A stretch of DNA of 64,000 nucleotides, taken from positions 31,936,099 through 32,000,098 of the forward strand of contig NC_030850.1 of assembly GCF_000208745.1 (NCBI RefSeq). The letters are read 5' to 3'. The number at the start of each line of letters is the position of its first letter. Position 1 is the first letter of the stretch. The notes under the pieces are model-generated. The model was given only the letters and a program-made list of their open reading frames with translations, did not search any database and was not told the DNA's origin. Of the stretch, positions 32,183 through 42,894 are shown one piece after another. A program made the translations under genes and the position numbers. The stretch comes from Theobroma cacao (taxonomy: Eukaryota; Streptophyta; Magnoliopsida; Malvales; Malvaceae).

Positions 32183-32897
32183 ATGAAGATTTTTCAGAAA
32201 GGGATAGTTCAAGTGGTTTATTTAGTTCTGGTAGTTTTGCTCTTTCTTGCTGGTAATTCAATTTTCATCCAGTTGGTTTTTTTTTTTTTCAAATTATGTA
32301 TTTACTTCCACAGCAAATCTGCAATTTATAGTTATGGACTATTACGATACATATATGCCTATAGCTAAATTATGTTAACGTGTATAATGACGAAAGGAAC
32401 TGATTTTCTAATAAAATTTTGGCTGATTTGCAGCCAGACTAGGTTTTCATGAAACCTGGCCACGAAAATCTGATTGTTTTGACATGGGAACCGGCACCAC
32501 CACATGCCTAGCGAAGAGCCTCTTGAAGTTGATTCCTTTAATGAAGTACGTTCCTGACAGGCAAACAAGGGATCCTCAATCTGCTTTGGCAAAGTACAAT
32601 TGGGCACCTTACATTGCTGCCTCGACGGATCTGGCAGAATCCCTTTACTCTAACCGTCCGACGGGAGAGGTAATCAGCAAGGTTACGGGCACTTTCATCG
32701 GTGATCAAGTGGTCTCCCACGTCGCAAAATTTTTGTTCGGGAGATGGAAGATTTGGGGGTTTCGTACGGGGAGTATAATCGGGGCTTACGTCGGAGGAAA
32801 AGTTGGGGTTATGGTATATGATTTGTACTATTTATACAATTTCATTTTCCATGGAAGTGGAAAAAGTGTTGGTAGCCCCGTTCATAAGGAGCTATGA
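32183..32897 (+). CDS. Unrecognised secreted or membrane-anchored glycine-zipper protein, copy 2
   Basis: Two exons, 32183-32252 and 32434-32897, encode 177 residues. It is a paralogue of the gene at 28755: same first-exon length (70 nt), same intron phase, and shared motifs in order. The hydrophobic N-terminus covers about residues 8-23. The cysteine pair is C38-FDMGTG-xxx-C48, with the same nine-residue gap as copy 1. Then come APY, NRPTGEVISK and GTFIGD (109-114), and the long zipper GSIIGAYVGGKVG (136-148) followed by VMVYDLYY. The first zipper has lost its third glycine (V in its place), and about 20 residues between the zippers are missing relative to copy 1. The C-terminus is HKEL against DREL in copy 1; whether this is an ER-retrieval-like end is speculative. 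Confidence 0.85.
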
Positions 32898-34265
32898 AAG
32901 CTACCGCCTAAAATGGCTAAAGACAGAACAAGTAAGCACGTTCATGGAGAAGCAACAAATTAATGTCTTTCCTCTTTTCCTTGGAAGCTTAGGATTTAAC
33001 TTTGTTGTGTTTGAAAAAAATAAATGGTCTGCCTCGAACCATATATCACAGAAGTTTTAGGGTTAATAATGCAATGGATGGAATAATCTGTTATTAATGT
33101 TGTTAATAATTGTGAATCTTAAATAAAAATCAGAATTATTTATTTCTGTCTTTTCTTTCTTTTTTTCTTTAACATAGGACTTCTTTTAACTACAATATTA
33201 TGATATTTAATTAAGTGCGAGATCTAATTAGTTTTAAAATCCTCTCCAATTACTTTTTTTTGACGAACCAATCCTCTTTAATTACTATGACATTAGATTT
33301 TAATTAATTTATATTTTAATTCAATTACATATTAAATTTATAAACTTATCTTAAATTCAATTATGCATTAACTTTGAGATGAATGCTTTAAATAATCTTT
33401 AGTTAAAATAAATTAATTACCATTAATGTGGAAAAAAAGTCTAACATCAGTTACTTTTTTAAAAAAGATAAAAAGTATTTCTCAAACTAATAGAGGAAAG
33501 TTTATATTCAATAAAGCTTAATGAATGTTGATTATTTTCCTAATTGAATTTATATAGTAACATTTTATTAATATAATACATANTTGACTTATAGTTTAAT
33601 CAATTAAAGATGACTTTAAAGCTAATTAAATCTTTCAACCTATTTATAACCAATTAAATCTCACAATTTTGTAACCAAAAACCAAAAGTTTTGAAAAAAA
33701 GAGATAAAAAGAGAAATAAAAAATAAAATAAAATATTTACACTTTACATGTTCGCCATTCTTTTTTACTAATGGATTCTAAAACTTTTAATTTCTTTAAC
33801 AGTTGATTTTTTTTTGAAAAGCATTTCTTTAACGTTGATATTTATTACAAATTTGTTAGATTTAGAATCAAATAAATTATTTTATTTTTTTTTTAAATTA
33901 TTGATATTTAATTAATATTGTATATATCAATTTAAAATTATTTTTATATTAAAAATACAATTCAAAATTTCACATGCATTTGTGTGTGCCCAATTGCTAA
34001 TATCTACTTGGAGTGTGACTTTTATGCCATGTTGATAATTTGTACTAAGTTGTACTTCCTCTGATTGGCACAACTCAAGATAATGAAGCGCACAGAGTAA
34101 GGAGGTACACTCCGTAGCAGCAGATAAGAAACTCCGGCTGAAAATCTACAGATTCCTTTCGGCCCGCAACCTTTTCAACATGATTGGACACGAGGGCAAC
34201 AAGATGAGTCCACGCCTAGAAAAGCAAACATAAGAATAGAATATCAATCAATCAAATAAAAATAA
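32898..34265. other. Intergenic between glycine-zipper copy 2 and CGEP
   Basis: No gene seen. The first 200 bases are probably 3' UTR. Most of 33180-33960 is AT-rich and includes an N at 33583. The last 200 bases are the CGEP promoter and leader, the segment echoed at 30080-30260. Confidence 0.6.
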
Positions 34266-37200
34266 ATGATGCGCCTTCAGAAAGTCTATCATCGCCTCTC
34301 TCTCCTCTCCATCTCTCCTTTCTCTTCCTCTCTTCCTCCCTTTTCTCTCTCCCCAAACACTAGGTCCCGATTCCCTTCTTCATCATCCCTCCGAACACCT
34401 GGCCACCTGAGAACTCATTCTAGGAACGCCTCCAAAACAGCCATGACCGGCTCCCGATTCCACCGTCTCGTCCCTATCGACTCTGCTCTTACTGAAGACG
34501 CTGCCGGCGGCAATGGCTCTAACGGCTCCGTTTCTTCTTCGGCTAACGCTTCCGCTACTTTGACTGAAGAAGACGATGGTACTTTACTTCTGTGAATTTT
34601 TAATCTGCCTGAACTGAATTTGAATTTGCTTTCATTTAAAAGTTAGTTACTTAAAAGTTGAGTTTTGAATTTGATGTAGAAAATGTTGCAATCGGAGTTA
34701 AATATCGTCTTCCACCGCCGGAAATTAGAGATATTGTTGATGCTCCACCGCTTCCCGCACTGTCATTTTCACCATTACGGGATAAAATACTGTTTCTCAA
34801 GCGGAGATCTTTGCCGCCGTTGGCAGAACTAGGGAGACCGGAGGAAAAGCTTGCTGGTATTCGAATTGATGGGAAATGCAATACCAGGAGCCGCATGTCT
34901 TTCTACACCGGTATAGGAATCCATCAACTAATGCCTGACGGCTCGTTGGGACCGGAGAAAGAGGTTCAAGGATTCCCTGATGGTGCTAAGATTAATTTCG
35001 TTACCTGGTCAAATGACGGTCAACACTTAGCCTTTAGTGTTCGCGTTGAGGAGGAGGATAGCAGTAGTAATAGTGGAAAGCTTAGAGTGTGGGTTGCTGA
35101 TGTGGAAACTGGAATGGCTAGGCCGCTGTTTCAGTCACCGGATATATATCTGAATGCAGTTTTTGATAATTATATTTGGGTGGATAACTCTACTCTGTTA
35201 GTTTGTACCATTCCTTTGTCGCGAGGAGACCCCCCAAAGAAACCTTTGGTTCCTTCTGGCCCGAAGATTCAATCCAACGAACAGAAATATGTCATTCAAG
35301 TTAGGACATTCCAGGATTTGCTTAAGGATGAGTATGATGAGGATTTATTTGATTACTATGCCACCTCGCAACTTATTTTGGCTTCTTTGGATGGCACTGT
35401 GAAGGAAATAGGCACACCGGCTGTTTACGCATCTATGGATCCTTCCCCTGATCAGAAGTACCTTTTGATTAGCTCAATCCATAGGCCGTATTCTTTTATT
35501 GTACCGTGTGGAAGGTTTCCCAAGAAAGTGGATGTATGGACAAGTGATGGGAAATTTGTTAGAGAACTCTGCGACTTGCCCCTTGCTGAGGACATTCCTA
35601 TTGCCTTTAGTAGCGTGCGGAAAGGGATGCGGTCAATCAATTGGAGAGCAGATAAGCCTTCAATGTTATATTGGTATGTATCTGCATCATTTACTCAATC
35701 ATGCATTTCTAAAGATGAAATTGACTATAATTATGTGGGACTTTACAAGTTCCAACTTCTAAGTCAGAGTGCAAAGTTTTTTGCAATCATCAGCGCATGA
35801 AAGATGTTATGTGTAATCATGTAATCAACATGTAAACATATGATGTAACCACTAACTTTTAATGATAAAATTTAATGTAAGCTTTTCTCGATGAAGTTGT
35901 TTCTCTATGTAATTTTAGTTGCCTGACTGTGCTGAAGTTTTTAGGGCAGAGACACAAGATGGAGGTGATGCAAAAGTGGAAGTTTCGCCTCGTGATATAA
36001 TTTATACACAGCCTGCAGAGCCACAAGAAGGTGAACAGCCAGAAATCTTACAAAAACTTGATCTTCGCTATGGGTATGTATATATGTTTCATTTCTTAAA
36101 TTTACTTTTACCTGCATAGTTTTCTTAACATATTTAAATTAGTGACTAAAGCTGACCTTTCTTTCTGGTGTATTTGCAATGATGTTTCAAAACCTCTGAG
36201 ATGGGGAGAACATTGTGTTTGACTGCTTGCATATGTCAAAATTGTTTCCATCAAAGTATTGGATTTTTAAAAATGAGTCAAGACTAGTAGTAAATGGAGT
36301 AAGACACATCCAATGAACTGAATTGCTAGTAACTAATGTATGCTTATATTTATGTTTGACCAGCATTCCTTGACACTCATTTCATTCCCTAACATGAAGA
36401 TCTTTGAATTCTTCGGTTAAATGCATCATTCCTAAGCTTATCATTTGTGGCTAAGGGATTGATTGGCTTATCAAGTATCAAGTAGTGGATCAAGCTGTGG
36501 TTTGCTGGAAATAAATTTCAAATATTGTGCAGACAGTTAATAGCAAGCTACTGTTTTGTCTTGAAAACCCCAAAAAAGTTTGAACAATGTTATCTAATAT
36601 GTTTGATTCTTCATATTGACAGAGGGATTTCATGGTGTGATGATTCACTGGCTCTGGTTTATGAGTCTTGGTACAAGACACGTCGAACAAGAACCTGGGT
36701 GATATCTCCCGGATCGAAAGATGTGAGTCCACGCATACTTTTTGATAGGTCATCTGAGGATGTGTACTCTGATCCAGGTTCTCCCATGCTGAGGAGAACC
36801 CCTGCTGGGACTTATGTGATAGCTAAAATAAGGAAGGAAAATGATGAAGGCACTTATGTTTTGCTGAATGGAAATGGTGCTACACCAGAGGGGAACATCC
36901 CCTTCCTTGATTTGTTTGACATGTAAGTGTTTAATTCACCTTTGTTTGTACATTCTCATTCTGGGTGGTGCCATAGTGATCTAAAACATATTCTTCCAGA
37001 AATACAGGCAGCAAAGAACGAATATGGGAGAGCAACAAGGAAAAGTACTATGAGAGTGTTGTTGCTTTGATGTCGGATCAGAAAGAAGGGGATATACATC
37101 TTCATGAGCTGAAGATACTTACTTCTAAAGAGTCAAAAACTGAAAACACCCAATATTACATTCAAAGTTGGCCAGATAGGAAAGTATGTCAGATCACAGA

Positions 37201-38987
37201 CTTCCCTCATCCATATCCACAGTTGGCATCACTGCAGAAGGAGATGATCAGATACCAGAGAAAGGATGGGGTTCAACTTACTGCAACATTATACTTACCA
37301 CCAGGCTATGATCCATCAAAAGAAGGCCCTCTTCCTTGTCTAGTTTGGTCTTACCCTGGAGAATTTAAAAGCAAAGATGCTGCTGGACAAGTTCGTGGTT
37401 CGCCTAATGAATTTGCAGGCATAGGTCCAACATCAGCTCTCCTTTGGCTTGCTAGAAGGCATGAAAGTCTTCCTTCCTTATTTGCTTTTGTACTCTTTTT
37501 GAGTTTTTAGTTTGCACTCCACTGATTTTTCCTTTTGAACTGGTTGCTGGTAGAGTAGATTATGGTTACCCTTATCTTCTGCTTTGCAGATTTGCTATTT
37601 TATCTGGACCGACAATCCCTATTATTGGTGAAGGGGATGAAGAAGCGAATGATAGGTAATGCACTACTTCTATGATTATACACACAAGCACACGCATGTG
37701 AGTGTGTATGTATATCCCATCCTATGACTTGAGTCCAGCCTAAGTGGCATCATCATATAACTATTTGTGTAGGTATGTCGAGCAACTGGTTTCAAGTGCA
37801 GAGGCAGCTGTTGAGGAAGTTATCAGACGTGGAGTAAGCATCCTCATTCCCTCACATACAACCAACATTGGCATCATACTAATTATAAATTTCTGACTCA
37901 AGCTTTTCTGATGCTGTGTATGTTTAGGTAGCTCATCCTAACAAAATTGCTGTTGGGGGGCATTCCTATGGAGCATTTATGACAGCAAACCTCCTAGCAC
38001 ATGCTCCTCACCTTTTCTGTTGTGGGATTGCTCGGTCTGGAGCCTACAACAGAACCCTTACACCCTTTGGTTTTCAGGTAGTGCACTGGAGCTTATAAGT
38101 ATATTCAATGTAATGCATAATGCCTTTTAGATTTTGAATATTATCACCCCATAATTTCTACCCTTTGTTCTCAATCTTCACCATTTATCTTTGGATGGAT
38201 TCATGGCTTCCTTCTCTCACTGGCACAGAATGAGGATAGAACTCTCTGGGAGGCAACTACTACCTATGTAGAGATGAGTCCGTTCATGTCTGCAAATAAA
38301 ATCAAGAAGCCGATCTTGCTTGTCCATGGAGAAGAAGACAATAACCCTGGAACACTAACCATGCAGGTATATGGCTCTCCCACACCTTTGCATGTGGCCC
38401 TTTTACGTTCAATTTTCTACCAGATTTATCAACTGACCGCGGAATAAGTTACTGATAAAGTTTATTTATTCCCTCGTTATCCGTGTGTTGATTTATGGAA
38501 TGTTCACCCTCTTGCATACCTTTTCCCTCCCTTTTCAACCTTAGCTCAAACACATGACTTCGTCCTTTTCCTTTTTAGCTCTTTGATATTTTTTAGTGAT
38601 TTGACTTATCATTGATCTCTTCCTAACTTCTTTGCTTGCCTATTTATTGGGCTTATATATATGATGCAGTCCGATCGTTTCTTCAATGCTCTGAAGGGTC
38701 ATGGAGCTCTTTGTCGCCTTGTTATTTTACCCTTTGAGAGCCATGGCTATGCTGCGCGAGAAAGCATCATGCATGTCCTCTGGGAAACAGATAGATGGCT
38801 TCAAAAGTATTGTGTGTCAAACACTTCTGATATCAGTGCAGGTCTTGATACGAGCAAAGATGCTGCAAGTGATGAAGTTACAGAGTCTGAAAACAAAGTA
38901 GTTGCTGCCAGTGGAGGCAGTGGTGCAGAGTTGGCAGATTCTGAAAATGAAGAGTTCCAATCAAAGCCAAGGTCATTAATGTGGTAA
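34266..38987 (+). CDS. GEP: Chloroplastic glutamyl endopeptidase (CGEP, S9D prolyl oligopeptidase family)
   Basis: Ten exons: 34266-34578, 34680-35673, 35945-36073, 36623-36922, 37000-37458, 37590-37655, 37773-37833, 37928-38077, 38229-38366 and 38670-38987. They give 2928 nt, or 975 aa (Arabidopsis CGEP is about 960). The Ser/Arg-rich N-terminus is a chloroplast transit peptide. A beta-propeller region follows (from about ENVAIGVKYRLPPPEIRDI). The alpha/beta-hydrolase domain carries the catalytic triad Ser787 (GGHSYGAF), Asp861 (GEEDNNPG) and His895 (FESHGY). The acidic C-terminal tail (DEVTESENK, ADSENEEF) fits the self-processed tail known for this enzyme. It cleaves after Glu in the stroma and takes part in protein turnover. 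Intron 5 starts with GC (37459-37460); no GT nearby keeps the frame. The stop TAA is embedded in a strong splice donor. Confidence 0.95.
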
Positions 38988-40415
38988 GTTCATAATTCCT
39001 CTGTTCTTTTTGGTCTTGACTTTCTTCACACTTTGTTGAGGAAAAGATTCATAAACACAAGGTTAATTTTTTGGCATTAAAGGTGCTCTTTTTTTAAAAA
39101 AAAAAAAAAATTCATTTGCTTTTTCTTCCATATCCTTTCCAAATGAAAATGTCTGCAGTGTATTTTGTTCATGCTTGTCTGTCTTGTCCTCTTTGGAGCG
39201 TACCTTCATTTGAAGAATATGAAGCTGATTGGCTTTTACAAAACAGTAGTAAAATAATTGTGTTATTGAAAATACTAGTTTAGTTTTTCCAGGCTTGTCC
39301 AGAATTTTCTGATCTCTTTAGTTCTTGGTGTAATCATATTAATGTTTTCCATGGCATTGGCAATTGAAGCTTTTTCTGGACTGTTTTACCAAGTTTGTTG
39401 TTGACTTAATTACTGCTATCAATTACGTTTTTGTAGATTTTATCGCTGATCTTTGGCCTCCAAGGACTAAAATTGGACTGCGATGGTTGGTACTGAAACA
39501 GCGAATGCGAATTTTCATGATCAGAGATTATTTCTGATGACATCATATGCAACTGTAACTTTAGAATGCCATTTCCCACTCTTGGAGTAATCAGATTAAT
39601 GTTTTCCATGGCGTTGGGTTTGAATTCTTAAAAGCACAGGTACCTGGCGGGCTGGCTGATGGTCTATACAATCTACAACCACGCACAACGTGATGCTCAT
39701 TTCCCCCTCTTCCCCGCTCTATCTTATAGGAAGTGTAGCGTTTGCCGATCAAATTTAGTTGGCGATTACTAAATTGAGTATCGTGGGAGTATCGTGGGAT
39801 CTTTGGCAAATTTTAACAAATTACAGACGACCTATTTATTACTCTTTATTATAAGTTGGTTATGTTGCCAAACAGAGGATGCTTGGTTGATAAACCCAAT
39901 TTCCGGTTGTTTTAACAATTCCAATAAGCTTGTTCATAACATTCACAAACTCATGGCGGGCAATGCTGCTTGCCATATGCCCATAACAGCGTGGGAATGA
40001 TCAAGTGGAATCCCAATCCTCCTACTGAGATGCAAACATGAAGTGAAAAAAATAGAACACGGCCTTATCTAAATGGCGCTCAACCTGTATCAAACATGTC
40101 TAAATCAGAAACAACCAACTGCCCAGGGGCAACTTGCCACTACGGAAGAGACAGTTGCATTCACAATTATATTTCAAGTACAAGCATCATCCCAAACAGA
40201 TGTAGCAAGAAACCAAATGAGAGGAGCCACTGGGACACAATACCACGAAAGCCATTGGGGTTTGTTAAGCAAATATGTGGTTCTGATCTTACTACAATAA
40301 AATTATTCTCAAAACTCCAAACTGAGTTCGCTCATCTTGAACCAAAGAGCCAAAAAGGGAACAGAAACGATCAAATATTGCCAAAGCTGTCCACAATTTC
40401 ACAAGACATTAACAT
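38988..40415. other. CGEP 3' flank and COX5C 3' flank
   Basis: No gene seen. A possible 3'-UTR intron of CGEP runs from the donor at 38984 to an acceptor at about 39436. A near-identical direct repeat of about 37 bp lies at 39324-39360 and 39581-39617. The right end is probably COX5C 3' UTR. Confidence 0.5.
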
Positions 40416-40607
40416 TTATTCTTCTGCAACAACAGAGATATCACCTTTCTCAAGCATGTCATAGAATGCTCTCACTTTCCTCTGCTCATTCCAGTGATGC
40501 ATCTTCCAAAGCCCACCAGCACAGAAGCCAAGTGTTATTCCAATAATTATCTCCTTGACAACACTTGGTCCTTTCAAGGTAGCATGAGCAATCCTAGGAC
40601 CGGCCAT
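40416..40607 (-). CDS. COX5C: Cytochrome c oxidase subunit 5c
   Basis: A 63-residue single-exon frame, MAGPRIAHATLKGPSVVKE followed by a membrane helix (about residues 20-36) and the plant signature GLWKMHHWNEQRKVRAFYD, ending ISVVAEE. This is the full length of plant COX5c, a small nuclear-encoded subunit of mitochondrial complex IV in the inner membrane. It has no cleavable presequence, as in its relatives. The coding frame sits in the second exon, behind a long leader intron. Site II elements lie upstream. It is convergent with CGEP and divergent from the SMP-30-like gene. Confidence 0.96.
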   Translation of the reverse strand: MAGPRIAHATLKGPSVVKEIIIGITLGFCAGGLWKMHHWNEQRKVRAFYDMLEKGDISVVAEE

Positions 40608-40635
40608 TTCACTTTTCTAGTTGAAACTAGTAAAC

Positions 40636-41834
40636 CTAGAAGAAAGAATTAAACATTTCATTTTATGTTATGGAGGAATCTAGGATCATGACACCCACAT
40701 ATCACTTTAACAAGCAAATCAATTAACAAACAAGAAACATAACCAGAAGCAACAACAAATATCCATAACATAATGCAATTCATGAAAATTGAGGTACTAT
40801 AGATAGAAATTAAACCCAATATGAAGGGGCTAGCTAATTTTAACTTATAACATAAACCTTTATGTTACTCCTGAAAACCATATGGCTTAACTAGCAATGA
40901 TTTCGAGCTCTAGCGCTCCAAATGGAAGAAAAATAAACATAAGAAAATTTCTTTATACAAATTCTCATCTATTTACCTGGTTTGCATTTGCATATTGAGT
41001 TAAACCACTTTCACGTTAGTCCCATAAGAGATGACTCAGGCTTATACTTAGCCAAGCCCCACTAACAAATTTATCACTTGAGTTATACTAACTCATTTGC
41101 TGTTTAATACCTAACAAGTCAAATATTATCACCGGAGCCAGACCCTAGTGTTTTCTAACCTTCAATTATTCATTTATGTAGACACTTCAATTCAGTGGCA
41201 GTTTTAGGTTGTGGATTACACGTCTTTTAAGTCTAAGAACTCAAATAGAAGACATGGTAGCTTGAGATTTCCACTCTCTCAGCTGCCCAACAGTTAAAAG
41301 AGAACATATCTAAAACATGAACTAGACTCTAACAACAAAATTATAATACAATACTAGTCAATCAATCAATAAATCAATACGGCCAATCCCGTGTCTGCCC
41401 CTAACTAATGCTCAAAAAGAAGAAGATAATTGAAATATAGCCATCATATTGTAAAAAGGACTTGAACAATATTTATGACTAATATATCACTTCAGGTAAA
41501 AGTTATACATTTCTCTAACGGCAGTTTCAAATCTCAGATAGGTGTATCAATAATAGCTAATGGAAAAGGAAAATTCTCCCAGATTTTGTCTAAGCATAAA
41601 TCAAATAATCCTAAAACGAAAAATTGATATTAAAATAACCATAGCGCACACTGTAAAACCCCCAAATCGATCTCAAGATCTTCATGACTAATAACTAAAA
41701 GAAACAAATCATCAATTCCACGCATGCAGCTAAGACGGAGACATCGAAAAACACTGGGTAATGGTCACGAAGCACGAGTGAGAAAATCGAAATAATAAAA
41801 AAAAAATAGAACAGAGGGTGGAATTAGGGTTAAC
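40636..41834 (-). other. Leader intron of COX5C
   Basis: On the minus strand a donor (TTCAG then GTTAACCC, exon end 41835) follows a probable leader exon of about 41835-41900, and an acceptor TTTCTTCTAG ends at 40636, 29 bp before the ATG. The 1.2 kb between is T-rich on the transcribed strand and noncoding. A long leader intron that boosts expression is established for COX5c genes of Arabidopsis and sunflower. An AACCCTAA telo-box lies at 41831-41824, at the intron start. Confidence 0.7.
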
Positions 41835-41960
41835 CTGAACGAGGCAGCGATGAAGACTAGGATCGAATTGGATTGAGATTCAGAAAATGGGGCTCTATTT
41901 CTGTCTACGACCCTTCTACAACAACACTTCCGAATTCTCTATTTTGCCCTTGTAGAATAA

Positions 41961-42037
41961 TGGGCTCAGGGCTAGTATAACAGAACAAACCAGATATTTT
42001 AATGGGCCACTGGGTCAACTAGGTTTGATCATGGGCC
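41961..42037. promoter_or_regulatory. Cluster of three site II (TGGGCY) elements upstream of COX5C
   Basis: TGGGCT at 41961, TGGGCC at 42003 and TGGGCC at 42032 lie about 60-140 bp upstream of the predicted COX5C leader exon. Site II elements, bound by TCP factors, are established control sites of nuclear genes for cytochrome c and complex IV in plants. Confidence 0.6.
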
Positions 42038-42753
42038 GGATGTCCAACATATGATCTTTTTAATAAAGAATTAGAAATAGATTTGTGAAATTTCTTTTTC
42101 TATTCATGGTAAGTGACAGACAACTTCTCAAAGGTCAGGTTGAGGCTAAAAGAGGGAATATCTCAATAATGTTAAATTCACAAGATTCTACACTCCTACC
42201 ATCTAAAAATCCCTTTCTTTGTCCTAATTAAAATGCTATACATTAAATCTGAAACCAACTTAATTGGCAGTCAAAGTTTTCTACACAAGCTAAGAATATA
42301 AAATATATTTAAATATTTCTTGGTTCAAGAGTCTCATCTAAGTACTCTACCAAGGAAAATACAACAAGCATAGTTTGACTGTTTACAAGCAAAACGACAA
42401 TTTTCTTTACCATGACACAGAGTTGAGTTCAAATCTTTTTTTTTTTTCTTTCCTTTTGTGCAAGAAATCTACCATATTTAATTGCTTCAAAGTTATCAGT
42501 CAGAGGAAGATGCACCTTGTAAATATATAAAGATGGTAGTTATTGCTGGTGGGCGATTTCGGCAGAAACAAAGAAGGAAAGAAAGAACAGAAACGTGAGG
42601 TGATTAAATATGGGCTGATTCCATTAATTAGCATGGTTGAACAAGAACAGTATCACCTAAAAATTCAACGAAAATATTGAACTTGAGAAACCTTCCACCC
42701 AACCCAACCACCAGGGGTAGTAGAGAAACTCCACTGTCTTTTCCTTTCCACTT
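42038..42753. other. Intergenic between COX5C and the SMP-30-like gene
   Basis: A divergent promoter region. No coding feature seen; the frame at 42628-42813 has no recognisable content. Confidence 0.55.
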
Positions 42754-42760
42754 TATATAA
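42754..42760 (+). promoter_or_regulatory. TATA box of the SMP-30-like gene
   Basis: TATATAA about 140 bp before the ATG at 42895. The expected start near 42785-42790 gives a leader of about 105 nt ending in an A-rich run just before the ATG. Confidence 0.5.
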
Positions 42761-42894
42761 ACAAAATAAAGAATAAAATAATTCAAAGTCGAAGGAAGCA
42801 AGCGTTTGAGCAAAGTTCAACAGCCTTCCTCTTGGACTTTACTTCAACTTTTTTTTTCAGTCACTTCTTCCCAAAACAAAAAAAAAAAAAATAC

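Noticed and set aside
34658..34679. Start of CGEP exon 2 taken as a new gene start
   Set aside because: The open frame upstream of 34680 is intron. The acceptor TAG at 34679 joins exon 1 in phase (E-E-D-D-E-N-V).
42832..42894. N-terminal extension of the SMP-30-like protein
   Set aside because: It begins at a TTG. The first ATG of the frame is 42895, directly before a good signal peptide.
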